DNA of 64,000 nucleotides from Aliishimia sp039978895. Lineage in GTDB: Bacteria; Pseudomonadota; Alphaproteobacteria; Rhodobacterales; Rhodobacteraceae. The stretch's first letter is position 1, and every line of letters starts with the position of its first letter. The stretch is from positions 1 to 64,000 of the forward strand of contig JBDWAL010000064.1 of the NCBI GenBank assembly GCA_039978895.1, written 5' to 3'. A model generated the notes under the pieces. The model ran no database searches and was not told the origin of the DNA. It saw nothing but the letters and a program-made list of their open reading frames with translations. Positions 7,508 to 17,085 of this stretch are shown here, piece after piece. The translations under genes were made by a program, and so were the position numbers.

Positions 7508-9664
7508 ATGAATATCAGCACTCTCGAAACAAGTTTCTCAAATTCAGCATCAGTTGTTACAAAAACGCCAATCTTGAACGAAGGAACGGTCGAGACAAAA
7601 CGGGAAGAAATTCTCGCATATTTTCACCAAACATTTTCTTTGTATGAAAGTCTGTTTGAGTGTCTGGTAGATGATGACGCTTATTATGCTCGGGCGAACA
7701 TGCTGCGCCATCCTTTGATTTTCTACTATGGCCATACCGCAGTTTTCTACATCAACAAACTGAACGTCGCGAAGCTGATCAACGAACGGATCGACCCACA
7801 TCTTGAGTCCACGTTAGCCATCGGTGTGGACGAAATGTCTTGGGATGACTTGAACGAGGCACATTACGATTGGCCAACGCCAGCCAAAGTGAAGGCTTAT
7901 CGCGACAAGACGCGTGATATTGTGGATAACTTCATCAAGACCTATGACTTCACACTTCCTATCACATTCGACGATCCGATGTGGATCATCATGATGGGGA
8001 TCGAGCATGAGCGTATCCACCTTGAAACATCTGCGGTTTTGGTGCGCGAACTGCCGTTGGACAAAGTCAAACCGCACGACGTCTGGAGTAACATCTGCAC
8101 CGACGTCGGAACTGCCCCTACCAACGCACTGATCGACGTGAACGGCGGGTCGATTGAATACGGTAAAGATAAATCCAATCCGCTTTATGGCTGGGACAAC
8201 GAATTTGGCCATGCCGAGGCAGAGATCAAACCGTTCAAAGCGTCGAAGTTTATCGTCTCGAACGCCGAATTTTTAGAGTTCGTGCAGGCCGAAGGCTATC
8301 TCACCCGCAGCAATTGGGATGATGAAGGCTGGCATTGGGTTCAATACGCCAAAGCCGAACATCCGGTGTACTGGGTGAAAGACGGCACGGACTACAAGTA
8401 CCGCTCGATGCTGGAAGTGATCGACATGCCGTGGAATTGGCCTGCCGATCTGAACTACCTAGAAGCCAAGGCCTTTTGCAACTGGAAGTCCGCGAAAACA
8501 GGCAAGAATATTCGCATGCCCACCGAGGCCGAATGGTATCATCTACGCAACCTAACCACCGAAACTGACCAACCCTATTGGGTCAAAGCTCCCGGCAACA
8601 TCAATCTTGAATACCAAATGTCACCATGCCCTGTTGACCGCCACGAGTTCAAAGGTGGTTTTTTTGATGTCATTGGCAACGTTTGGCAATGGACTGAAAC
8701 CCCGATCGATGGTCTTGAAGGCTATAATGTCCACCCAATTTACGATGATTTCTCATCGCCTACCTTCGATGGCAAACACAACGTTTTTAAGGGCGGTTGC
8801 TGGATTTCCACTGGCAACTATTCGATTAAAGACTCACGATATGCATTCCGCCGCCATTTCTTCCAATACTCAGGTCTAAGATACGTCGAAGCCGGAGAGA
8901 TCGAGAACCCAGTTATGAACATCTACGAAACCGACGAACAGATTTCACAGTACATCGAATTCCACTATGGGGATGAACATTACGGTGTGAAAAACTTCCC
9001 TATGGCCTGCATCCAAGCGTTGTTGCCCCATACAAAAGGCATGACTACAGAACGTGCCTTGGACTTAGGCTGCGCCACTGGCCGGTCGTCCTTTGAATTG
9101 GCCAAGACGTTTGATCACGTTGATGCAGTCGATTTCTCGGCCCGCTTTGTGGAGGCCCCATCCACCCTGCAAACTACGGGATCACAACGCTATGTCATCA
9201 GAACGCAAGGTGATTTGGTTGATTTCAAAGAGGTCAAGCTGGCCGATTTTGACGGCTATGAAGACATCAAAGACAACATCTCTTTCATGCAAGGTGACGC
9301 CTGCAACCTGACAGACAAATATACTGATTATGATCTGGTGTTCGCTGGAAACCTCATCGACCGCTTGTATTCGCCGCAAGATTTTCTGTCTTCGATCAAG
9401 GGCCGAATTCGCCAAGGCGGATTGTTGGTTATCACTTCACCATACACGTGGATGGAAGATTTCACGCCAAAAGAAAATTGGCTTGGTGGGTATAAGGCTC
9501 AAACGGGTGAAAGCTATACAACATTGGAAGGCTTGGCCGACAACTTGGCACCGGAATTCGAATTGGTCGGTGATCCGCAGGACATCCCTTTTGTGATCCG
9601 CGAAACTGCGCGGAAATTCCAACATAGCGTTGCAGAGATGAGTATCTGGCGCAAATCAAAATAA
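7508..9664 (+). CDS. ovoA: Ovothiol synthase OvoA (5-histidylcysteine sulfoxide synthase with methyltransferase domain)
   Basis: A 718-residue three-domain enzyme. The N-terminal DinB-like domain contains HxxxHxE (H167, H171, E173 in EHERIHLE), the non-haem iron ligands. A central FGE-sulfatase-type domain follows (IRMPTEAEWYHLR, then GNVWQWTETP and FKGGCWIS). A C-terminal SAM methyltransferase has the glycine motif LDLGCATG near residues 518-525. The family joins cysteine to histidine C5 as a sulfoxide and N-methylates the thiol-histidine, giving ovothiol A, a strong antioxidant. All three domains look intact and length is normal. It stands alone between transposase remnants, so it is probably mobile cargo. 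A thiol scavenger is plausible for a cell making singlet-oxygen-generating pigments (inference). Confidence 0.92.
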   Translation: MNISTLETSFSNSASVVTKTPILNEGTVETKREEILAYFHQTFSLYESLFECLVDDDAYYARANMLRHPLIFYYGHTAVFYINKLNVAKLINERIDPHLESTLAIGVDEMSWDDLNEAHYDWPTPAKVKAYRDKTRDIVDNFIKTYDFTLPITFDDPMWIIMMGIEHERIHLETSAVLVRELPLDKVKPHDVWSNICTDVGTAPTNALIDVNGGSIEYGKDKSNPLYGWDNEFGHAEAEIKPFKASKFIVSNAEFLEFVQAEGYLTRSNWDDEGWHWVQYAKAEHPVYWVKDGTDYKYRSMLEVIDMPWNWPADLNYLEAKAFCNWKSAKTGKNIRMPTEAEWYHLRNLTTETDQPYWVKAPGNINLEYQMSPCPVDRHEFKGGFFDVIGNVWQWTETPIDGLEGYNVHPIYDDFSSPTFDGKHNVFKGGCWISTGNYSIKDSRYAFRRHFFQYSGLRYVEAGEIENPVMNIYETDEQISQYIEFHYGDEHYGVKNFPMACIQALLPHTKGMTTERALDLGCATGRSSFELAKTFDHVDAVDFSARFVEAPSTLQTTGSQRYVIRTQGDLVDFKEVKLADFDGYEDIKDNISFMQGDACNLTDKYTDYDLVFAGNLIDRLYSPQDFLSSIKGRIRQGGLLVITSPYTWMEDFTPKENWLGGYKAQTGESYTTLEGLADNLAPEFELVGDPQDIPFVIRETARKFQHSVAEMSIWRKSK

Positions 9665-9706
9665 GCGCATGCAAGCCAAGTAAAGCCTGACCACCTGAGT
9701 TTGCTA

Positions 9707-9784
9707 CAATCTGGTGGCCCGGACTGACCGAAAAGCTGCCGTTCGCATAGCCTGCAGCATCAGTCAGTATGGGCCACCAGATTG
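9707..9784. repeat. 14-bp perfect inverted repeat downstream of ovoA
   Basis: CAATCTGGTGGCCC (9707-9720) and GGGCCACCAGATTG (9771-9784) are perfect inverse complements, with inner ACTGAC/GTCAGT arms also able to pair. It folds as a long hairpin about 40 bp after ovoA but lacks a T-run. It abuts the left end of the IS1182-type element. Either a remnant of a small palindromic mobile element or an ovoA mRNA 3' structure. Confidence 0.6.
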
Positions 9785-11170
9785 TTGAAAAACTCTTTCT
9801 TAATCGGATGCCCATTCGCTGATTCAATTACTTTATTGATTGGGAGATCGAGCGATGATGGGACCGAAGCAGGAAGCGCAAGCTGCGCTGTTTTACGAAC
9901 TCTCTCTGGAAGACTATGTCCCGCAAGATCACCTGTTGCGGTCGACTGATCGGTTCGTTGATCTCGGCGACACTAGATAGTATTTGGCCGAGTTATACAG
10001 CCATACGGGCCGCCCTTCGATTGATCCTGAGCTGCTGATCTATTACCCGGCAGTGCATCTTTACCTGCATGAGAGGGCGGATGCTTGTGGGATATTGTTT
10101 CGGCATCCGTTCAGAGCGTTGGCTTTACGAAGAGGTCCATTTGAACTTGGCGTATCGTTGGTTCTGTCGTCTCGACATGTCTGATCCGGAGCCAAACCAT
10201 TCGACATTCTCCAAGAACCGGCACGGGCGCTTTCGGGAAAGCAAACTGCTGTGGCATCTGTTCGAAAAGACCGTCGCACGGTATATTGCAGATGGTTTGG
10301 TGAGCGGGCAGCGCCTGGCAGCAGCACGCAAAGACCCCGCTTTCTTTAGTTATTCGACCAACGACCTCATCGACACTGACCAAAGTGTCTAGTGAACTTT
10401 GAGGGCACGCGGTCGATCCGAAAGGCCGAAGTCGGGTCAGTGCGCACCATGTTGGATCGCATCAAGGAACTGCATGATATTGATCCTAAACGATTGATCG
10501 CAGACATCGCGTATGGATCAGGACCGATGTTGGGGTGGCTCGTTGATCGCGATATCAAACCTCACATACCAGTCTTGGAAAAAGCAGGCCGGACGGATGG
10601 CACATGGTCCCGAGCCGACTTTGAATGGGAACCTGAGAACAATCGGTACATTTGCTCCGAAGGCGAGCCGCTCAAACAGTTCAGCCGTAATTATTCTGAT
10701 CCTAACCGTAAACCTACGGGCAAAGGCGTTGCCAAGTATCGGGCTTTGAAACACACCTGTCAGGCCTGCCCATCGAAGATGAAATGCTGCCCAAAAGCCG
10801 ATACACGCAAGATCACCCGCGAAGAACATGAAACCGCCCATCAGGTTGCCCGCGACATTGCAAAAACCAAGCAATACAGAGTCTCGATGCAGTTGCGGAA
10901 GAAAGTCGAAATGCTCTTTGCCCATCTCAAACGCATTCTAGGAATGAGACGGCTCTGATTACGCGGCCCCTCTCGGGATCATGGCGATACCGGACAGCGC
11001 ATGCGGCGCAAATGACGAATTCCTCCTCGCCGCAACCGCCCAAAACCTGCGCAGACTAGCCGAGATCTTTCCTTCACCGCAGCAAACGGGCAAAGCCTGA
11101 TAGAAAAGGCGCTCGCGCTCCGTTTGGATCGTCACTTTCTGCGATCGCAACACGTTGTTTTTCAATAGAA
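9785..11170 (+). mobile_element. Degenerate IS1182-type insertion sequence
   Basis: The element holds one decayed transposase gene. Candidate ends share the inverted core TTGAAAAAC (9785-9793) and GTTTTTCAA (11157-11165), as expected for IS1182-like termini. The flanks are too diverged to identify a target-site duplication. Confidence 0.55.
9855..11099 (+). pseudogene. IS1182-family transposase, several inactivating mutations
   Basis: Reading from ATG 9855: MMGPKQEAQAALFYELSLED, then a TAG at 9978-9980, then YLAELYSHTGRPSIDPELL. A frameshift near 10080 leads into YEEVHLNLAYRWFCRLDMSD. A TAG at 10390-10392 interrupts before NFEGTRSIRKAEVG. The DDE core continues (LIADIAYGSGPMLGWLV) with the cysteine-rich region CQACPSKMKCC, and the frame ends with a TGA at 10956-10958. 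The true C-terminus (ANDEFLLAATAQNLRRLAEI) follows in another frame to about 11099. At least four lesions make it inactive. Two more fragments of this general transposase type lie at 1.6 and 6.4 kb. Confidence 0.8.
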
Positions 11171-11229
11171 GCGACTCAAACCAGCCATTCGCTGCATCTG
11201 CACCCAGATTGTGAGCCTCAACTGTTGCA

Positions 11230-11450
11230 TCATTGCCAAAGGGTGTTGGCGGTGCCGTCCAAACGTCACGAATAACGTGTCATGGACTTTCTGACACACG
11301 ATGAGACGGTGGCGTTGCTAAAGGCACCCGATCGGTCGGCGTGATCGCGCTTTACTTCTCGACATGGCCCAGACAGGCTTGCGTGTGTCGGAGTTGATCA
11401 GTCTGCGTCTTGGCGATGTTGAACTCGGAACAGGCCCTCATCTCAGATTC
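11230..11450 (+). pseudogene. Tyrosine recombinase (phage-integrase family) fragment
   Basis: Fragmented frames give RVLAVPSKRHE, a stop, RVMDFLTHDETVALLKAPDRS, then in a shifted frame RDRALLLDMAQTGLRVSELISLRLGDVELG. The motif TGLRVSEL is the box I region around the first catalytic arginine of tyrosine recombinases. The C-terminal catalytic tyrosine part is missing. It lies immediately right of the dead IS1182 copy and marks an old integration or shuffling point. Confidence 0.65.
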
Positions 11451-11518
11451 ATGCCATCACTTTGGGCATGGACGATCCTGTTCTGGGTGTCTTTCTGTTT
11501 TACCTCTTGTCTTACAAA

Positions 11519-11686
11519 ATGAACCTAGCGACCCCGTCAGGATCAGAAAACCTTCCACTGGGTCAACCGACCGCCTATCAGAACAGAGACGTTAAAATTC
11601 AAGAATCCGGACTCATTCGTCTACTTTGGGCAGTAGTTGCAGCTGCCGCACTTGTTACTGTGGTAGTTTGGGTTTTCGGTTCATAA
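11519..11686 (+). CDS. Possible small single-span membrane protein
   Basis: Fifty-five codons from ATG 11519 ending in a clear hydrophobic helix (LLWAVVAAAALVTVVVWVFG). It ends 18 bp before the alcohol dehydrogenase start. No ribosome binding site or family is recognised. It could be a real leader gene of the alcohol dehydrogenase operon or merely an open frame in decayed sequence following the integrase fragment. Confidence 0.3.
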   Translation: MNLATPSGSENLPLGQPTAYQNRDVKIQESGLIRLLWAVVAAAALVTVVVWVFGS

Positions 11687-11704
11687 ACTTCGAGGAGCTT
11701 CGCT

Positions 11705-12865
11705 TTGACACCTTTCACATTTAACACCTCCGCTAGCGTTCGCTTTGGGCCAGGCCTTCTTTCCCAGCTAGGCGACATCGTAAGAAACGAGATCGGATCG
11801 CGGGTTTTGTTGGTGACAGACCCTGGCATGATGACGACCGGTATCGTGGACCGTGCCCTGGCCGCCCTGAAAGAGGCGGGCGTCGAAGTAACCATGTACA
11901 AGGACGTCAAAGCAGATCCCCCCGAAAACATTGTGACCCACTGCGCCCAAATGGCCATCGACAGCGATGCACAAGGCGTGATCGGGCTTGGCGGCGGCTC
12001 CTCGTTGGATGTTGCGAAACTTGCCGCCCTTCTGGCAACCAGAAATGAAAAACTGGCTGATGCATACGGTGTAGGAAATGCAAAAGGTCCCCGCTTGCCA
12101 TTGATACTCGTGCCGACAACGTCAGGCACCGGATCCGAAGTGACCCCTATCTCGATCGTGACTACCGGTGAAAGCGAAAAAATGGGTGTCGTCTCGCCAG
12201 TGATATTGCCTGATATTGCCCTCCTTGATCCCGAGCTTACGCTTGGTTTACCGGCACATATTACCGCCGCAACTGGGATTGATGCGATGGTCCACGCGAT
12301 AGAGGCATATGCATCGGCCAGCGCCAACAACAACCCGATTTCTCGTAATCTTGCAACAGAAGCCCTGCGGCTGATGGGTGCTGCCCTTGAGACGGCTGTG
12401 AAAGATGGTGCTGATTTGGCGGCGCGGTCCGATATGCTGCTTGGGTCGATGATGGCGGGCCAAGCATTCGCAAATTCGCCTGTCGCGGCGGTCCACGCCT
12501 TGGCCTATCCAATCGGCGGACACTTCCACGTGCCGCATGGTCTATCAAACGCGCTTGTTTTGCCTTACGTCCTGCGGTTCAACACAGAGGTTACCCCAAA
12601 GCCCTACGCGGAAATCGCCCCGTTTGCCTTCCCAGAGCTTGCAAAAATTGACAACGAACGCAAACGTGCCGAAGCGTTCTGCGACGAGATGGCTGCGCTC
12701 TCTAAACGTTGCGGGTTACAGCAAACTTTACGAGAGATGGATATTCCGCGCGACTTCCTGCCAAAGTTGGCCAGCGACGCAATGAACCAGACCCGGTTGT
12801 TGGTGAATAACCCAAGAGAGCTGACGGAAGCAGATGCGCTAAAAATCTACGAGTCCGCTTGGTAA
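11705..12865 (+). CDS. Iron-containing alcohol dehydrogenase
   Basis: A 386-residue group III (Fe-ADH) enzyme. The nucleotide-binding GGGSSLDVAK lies near residues 95-104, and the metal-binding region VHALAYPIGGHFHVPHG near 260-277 contributes histidine ligands. It oxidises an alcohol to an aldehyde with NAD(P)+; substrate not predictable. The start is an unusual TTG at 11705, supported by GAGGAG 8 bp upstream and by the absence of an in-frame ATG before FNTSASVRFGPG. Downstream, a truncated aldehyde dehydrogenase suggests that this was once an alcohol-to-acid two-enzyme operon whose second step is lost here. Confidence 0.85.
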   Translation: MTPFTFNTSASVRFGPGLLSQLGDIVRNEIGSRVLLVTDPGMMTTGIVDRALAALKEAGVEVTMYKDVKADPPENIVTHCAQMAIDSDAQGVIGLGGGSSLDVAKLAALLATRNEKLADAYGVGNAKGPRLPLILVPTTSGTGSEVTPISIVTTGESEKMGVVSPVILPDIALLDPELTLGLPAHITAATGIDAMVHAIEAYASASANNNPISRNLATEALRLMGAALETAVKDGADLAARSDMLLGSMMAGQAFANSPVAAVHALAYPIGGHFHVPHGLSNALVLPYVLRFNTEVTPKPYAEIAPFAFPELAKIDNERKRAEAFCDEMAALSKRCGLQQTLREMDIPRDFLPKLASDAMNQTRLLVNNPRELTEADALKIYESAW

Positions 12866-12890
12866 ATCCTAGCTGAGGGAACGCTATCGA

Positions 12891-13103
12891 ATGAACACAC
12901 ATCCAGAACGATTGGCAGGCCGCCTGACCCCGAAATCGCTACTGAAGTCTCCGGGTTTTATTGCCGGTGGTTGGGTTAAGTCACAAAATAGCTCCAAAAC
13001 CTTTGATGTTACAAACCCCTCCACAAATGCGGTCATCGCAACCCTGCCGGATATGGGCGTTGCACAAACCAAAGCTGCGATTGATACCGCTTATGATGCG
13101 TAA
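12891..13103 (+). pseudogene. Truncated NAD-dependent aldehyde dehydrogenase
   Basis: Seventy codons match the N-terminus of succinate-semialdehyde-type aldehyde dehydrogenases (FIAGGWVKSQNSSKTFDV, then NPSTNAVIATLPDMG and AAIDTAYDA). A TAA ends the frame, and the remaining 400 or so residues, including the catalytic cysteine and NAD site, are absent downstream. It starts 25 bp after the alcohol dehydrogenase, consistent with an earlier shared operon. The 13104-13285 remainder shows no gene. Confidence 0.8.
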
Positions 13104-13285
13104 AAGAATGGGCTGCTTGAACAGGTAGACATGAAGCCAAAGATTATCACATGCAAAGCGGGCATTGTTGTTTTGAAACCTGAACTGAGATCGGGTTCAT
13201 GTTTCTTTCAACCACGGGGTTAACGCATGGACCCGTCGGAAAGCCCGGACGTTACAACAAACTGGGTTCCGCCGCATGATTTTGT

Positions 13286-14281
13286 TTATGTTGCGGTTGA
13301 CCCACGTTTCAAAAGGCGGGGTTGGACAAGTCGACCCGTTGTTCCGACACTCTGCCCTCTAATGTTTGAAATAATCGCCTTTGCTGCGGCGCGGCCAAAT
13401 CGATTGGCGTTTTGGGACACGGTCGTTAATGGCGGTGAAGTGTATTTCGACATTTCGATATTATCATAGCCTATGACAGCTATTTCTTCAGGGATCTGCC
13501 GCCCAAGTTGGGAAATCGCGGCCATGGACCCTATGGCAAGCGCGTCACAAAGAGCCATGACGCCATCAACGTTGGCCAACTTGGTCCCAGCGTCCATTGT
13601 TGCCTTGAAACCAGCGGAGAACGTCAACGGACTATGAATAATCCGAAGGTCGTTTACATCGAGCCCGTTCGTGACCCATTCCTGACGGAACCCTGACAGT
13701 CGCTCCACCATACGAGAATGGCTTTCGAGACCCGCCAGCACAAGAATGCGGCGGCGCCCCAGTTCGGCAAAATGTCTGGCTGCGATTTCGCCACCAAGGA
13801 AGGAGTTATCGTTGAAGGACGGAATGTCTTCATACTCGCCGGAATCTAGTGCAATCGTGGGCGTCTGGTTCTCCTCTCGCAGCACGTCTGCAAGCCCGCC
13901 TGATATACTTTCCAATAAAATAGCATAACCGTCTGCCCCGCGGTCCTTAAGGAATTTCATCTGTTCAACTTGCCGTTCTTCACGGCCATCGCAGATGGAA
14001 ATAGTAAGCAGAAACCCCTCGTTGAAACAAACCTCCTCGAAGGCTTGAACAACTTCGGAGAAAAAGGGGTTTGTGGACTGTTCGACCAGCATCGCAATTG
14101 TTTGAAACGATCCCGCTTTTAACGCCCGCGCAGCCGAGTTCGCTTTGTAGCCCAAAGTCGCAATTGCGGCTTCGACATTTTCCTTGGTCTCTGGGCTAAC
14201 ATAACGCGTGCCATTGACAACGTGCGAGACGGTCGAAATCGAAACGGCGGCCAGCTTTGCAACATCTTTGATCTTGGCCAT
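13286..14281 (-). CDS. LacI-family transcriptional regulator
   Basis: A 331-residue protein with an N-terminal LacI helix-turn-helix (KIKDVAKLAAVSISTVSHVV, residues 3-22), hinge helix near residues 50-58 (AARALKAG), and a periplasmic-binding-like sensor domain (QTIAMLVEQSTNPFFSEVVQ onward; IAVIGYDNIEMSKYTSPPLT near the end). It looks complete. A perfect 24-bp LacI-type palindrome lies ahead of the nucleoside transport operon at 17.03 kb; this is the only LacI gene in the window and the natural candidate to bind it, so a nucleoside or ribose-like ligand is plausible (inference). Confidence 0.88.
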   Translation of the reverse strand: MAKIKDVAKLAAVSISTVSHVVNGTRYVSPETKENVEAAIATLGYKANSAARALKAGSFQTIAMLVEQSTNPFFSEVVQAFEEVCFNEGFLLTISICDGREERQVEQMKFLKDRGADGYAILLESISGGLADVLREENQTPTIALDSGEYEDIPSFNDNSFLGGEIAARHFAELGRRRILVLAGLESHSRMVERLSGFRQEWVTNGLDVNDLRIIHSPLTFSAGFKATMDAGTKLANVDGVMALCDALAIGSMAAISQLGRQIPEEIAVIGYDNIEMSKYTSPPLTTVSQNANRFGRAAAKAIISNIRGQSVGTTGRLVQPRLLKRGSTAT

Positions 14282-14411
14282 GTTGTTCTCGCCTTGGAAA
14301 TGAAGAATTTATGCTCTTTGTGGCACGTCTTGAATAAGATGAACACCATCGCAAAAGGAACCACTTTCGCGGTCCCCTCTTACTTTTCGCCCATAAGTCC
14401 AATCCAAGTGT

Positions 14412-15683
14412 TTATGGCGACGTTGCGGCCAGATGCTCTCTGATAATGCCCATCAATTCGAGACCATCGACATCGTCAAACTGCACCTCAAATGTACCCA
14501 AATATTCGCCTTGATTAATCGCGGTCTACCTGTTGACAGCAAGCCGATACGTTGCTGACGTATCAATGTCAAACTCAGTAACATGGACATAGTCACCCGT
14601 CCGGCCGTCCAATGTGGCGACCGTGAACGGGTTCGACCGCGTTAGAATTTGCGCAAGCACATCGCCCTTGATCCAAGCAACTTTTACATCGCCTCCAAAG
14701 CGTACAAAAGCACCAAAATCATAAGCCGTCATTGGGCCCGACGCCAAGCGTGAGCCAAACGTCGTGTGACCGATCATCGCGACATCTGCATCGGTGGCCA
14801 AACGCAAAGCATCCGTTGCCACGAGAACGGACTGGTACATATCCAGCGCTTCGGGAATGTTCGCAAAGACAACACTGTCTTCTGGCGCCAGGTGTTCAGC
14901 TTTCTGAGCCGTCACAATCTCGGACAACGTAATGTCGCCACCAGACGGGGCGATGTCATGGGTTCGGTATGTGCTCTGGACACCGTCCGCCGATTTCACA
15001 AGCGAGACCACCCCAAGTTTAGCCCCCAACTTCCACCATGGAAGTAACGGACACCTTTTTGCACGATGTTCAGATCTAAATGGTCATGGGCTCCCTGAAT
15101 GATCTTGCCTTCGGGCATTTGATCAATAATTGCTTTGTCAGCAGAGACCCCCGCGTGGCTCATGACAATGTTCAAATCAGCACTGGCAGATGTGTCTTCA
15201 AACGCATCTGCTACAAATTGTGTCGTGTCCAAAAACGTAAGCATATCGCGCACAACGCCTCGGTACACAAATGGGTTCGTCACACCAAGCCCGAGAAGCG
15301 AGATATTGATGCCACCAAGCCCAAGGCGTTCGGTGACGGGGCAAAAAAGCGACCAGTGCGACGATCAATGAGGTTTGAAATATCTGAACATTGGCTTGAT
15401 CTGCCATCGCCACACACGTCGACATGTCGTCTAAAATAGCAGTTTCGTGGTTCCCAAGGTTTACGAGGACAGGCATTTCAGAGGCGACAGCCTTCAGAAA
15501 CGCCCAATCGACTGCGCCACTCGAACGCTGACACACCACGTTTCCGCGTTTTAACACATCGCCGTTGAGCAGTAAGGCAGCCGGAACGCCAGCATTGGAT
15601 GTCAGCGTGCGGATCGTTTCAAGCAGTGCAGGTAGTCGGGCATATGGCGCATGCAAATCAGATATCGTGAACAAAACCGCAGT
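14412..15683 (-). pseudogene. Metallophosphatase / 5'-nucleotidase-like gene, decayed
   Basis: In several minus-strand frames the sequence reads LFTISDLHAPYARLPALLET, LLNGDVLKRGNVV, LVNLGNHETAILDD, NIVMSHAGVSADKAI and IIQGAHDHLDLNI: the DxH, GD, GNHE and GHDH metal-binding motifs of calcineurin-like phosphoesterases. A 5'-nucleotidase C-terminal domain follows (SRLASGPMTAYDFG). Frameshifts fall near 15330 and 15030, and an in-frame TAG near 14526 interrupts before the final TAINQGEYLGTFEV segment, which ends at 14412. The start codon also appears lost. It would have removed phosphate from extracellular nucleotides, feeding the transporter next door. Confidence 0.8.
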
Positions 15684-15684
15684 T

Positions 15685-16947
15685 TTAGTCTACTGCAATC
15701 ACTGTAATTCGGGCATCGGTGTGGGAGGTATAAGACCCCTTTTCGATGAGATAATCGGCAACAACCCGCTTTAGACCGGGGCCAAAATCATATGCATTGG
15801 CGGCGTCTTCGAACATCGCATAGCCGTCGCCCCCGTTGTAGGCATAATTGTTGGTGGCCAACAGATATGTCGCCGCCTCTTCAATTGGCGCACCCAAGAC
15901 GATCACATCAGACACACAGGCAAAGGGCTATTTATTTAATTCGACCGTAAAGGTGATGCCCGCGACCTGCGGGAAACGCCCGGCGCCGTCTTCCATTTCA
16001 TTTGCGCCATTTTCCAACGCGGCCAGACTATCACCGCCCGAGGCCTCAAAAGTCGTCAGCGTGTTTTGAGACGGCAGCATCGTGATCATTTCGCCCATGG
16101 TAATCTCACCGCTGTCTATCGTGGCGCGAACACTGCCGCCATTCTGGATCACCGCTACTACGCCTTGGTCCACTGTGAGATCCAGCATGGCGTCAGCTAC
16201 AAGATTGCTCATGGCGTATTCCATCGCACGGCACACCTTACGCGACCCTTCGATGACAGCGGTGCTTTCGGACAAGACCTGAACCATCAGATCATCAATC
16301 GGACTGGCCAGCTCGGTGACGCGGGCCGCGATCGCTTCGTCCGCAGCCACGGAGGCATCCAGCAAGATCCGATCACCCGTCGCAGAAGTCACATTGCCCC
16401 ACATATTTGGAGTAGGCATAGTCCTGTACTACGAGCACGTTGCCGACCATGGTTGGATAGACCATAGCGCCTTCGTTGGTGTTGGACATCAAAGCGTGAG
16501 AATGCCCGCCGACAACAGCGTCAATCCCATTGACTGCTTCGGCAATCGCCATGTCCATATTTACGCCGACGTGATTCAAGGCAACAATCATATTGTCGCC
16601 ATCCGCCGTCAAAGCATCAACATCCGCCTGAGGGCTCTCTATTTCATTGGTGAAAATAACCGCGTCAGACGGAGAAGACGTCGCGGGCATGTCCGCCGCA
16701 AAGTGCGGAAATGACCCCAACGCGTTGGCCTCCAATCTCAAGCGCGACGTGGTTGTCCACGATTCCCGCCAACAGATTTGCCCTCGGCGTTGTCCTCAAC
16801 GTTGCATGTCCCATCAAACCGACTGATCGGCTGAATGCGGCTGTATAAGTCATCAATATAAATGATGTGCTATGTTGGGTCGGCCGCAGCCGTTGTCGTC
16901 CAAAGTCCCGATGCCAAGACAGTGGCCAATTTTAATCTTGATGACAT
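15685..16947 (-). pseudogene. Second 5'-nucleotidase (UshA/NadN-like), decayed
   Basis: Starts at 16947 with a signal peptide (MSSRLKLATVLASGLWTTT), then ADPT, a TAG, and HIIYIDDLYSRIQPISRFDG, a damaged metallophosphatase N-terminus. Shifted frames continue with ALNHVGVNMDMAIAEAV and GIDAVVGGHSHALMS (GHSH metal motif) and VRATIDSGEITMGEMITMLP. An in-frame TAG near 15926 precedes the C-terminal NNYAYNGGDGYAMFEDA. At least two stops and two frameshifts. Lies in tandem with the other decayed phosphatase and divergent from the intact nucleoside uptake operon, so periplasmic nucleotide dephosphorylation has been lost while nucleoside uptake is kept. Confidence 0.8.
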
Positions 16948-17026
16948 TTTTAATTCCATTGTTGGTGTGAGCTACTGCGCTCTTGCGGCGCCGCACGCCT
17001 AAAACGTTAGCTGGACGACAATGTAA

Positions 17027-17050
17027 AAAAACGTTTGCGCAAACGTTTTT
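17027..17050. promoter_or_regulatory. LacI-type operator of the nucleoside operon
   Basis: A perfect 24-bp palindrome whose core is ACGTTTGCGCAAACGT (17031-17046), flanked by A4/T4. CG-centred or GC-centred palindromes with AAACG/CGTTT arms are standard LacI/PurR-family operators. It ends 35 bp before the ATG of the BMP-type binding protein, overlapping the expected promoter, and also lies upstream of the decayed divergent 5'-nucleotidase. Confidence 0.85.
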
Positions 17051-17085
17051 CTAGCGCTATCCAAACCAATGGGAGGAATCAAAAC

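Noticed and set aside
13227..13469. 80-aa plus-strand frame downstream of the aldehyde dehydrogenase fragment
   Set aside because: Its second half is antisense to the LacI gene and it has no family resemblance.
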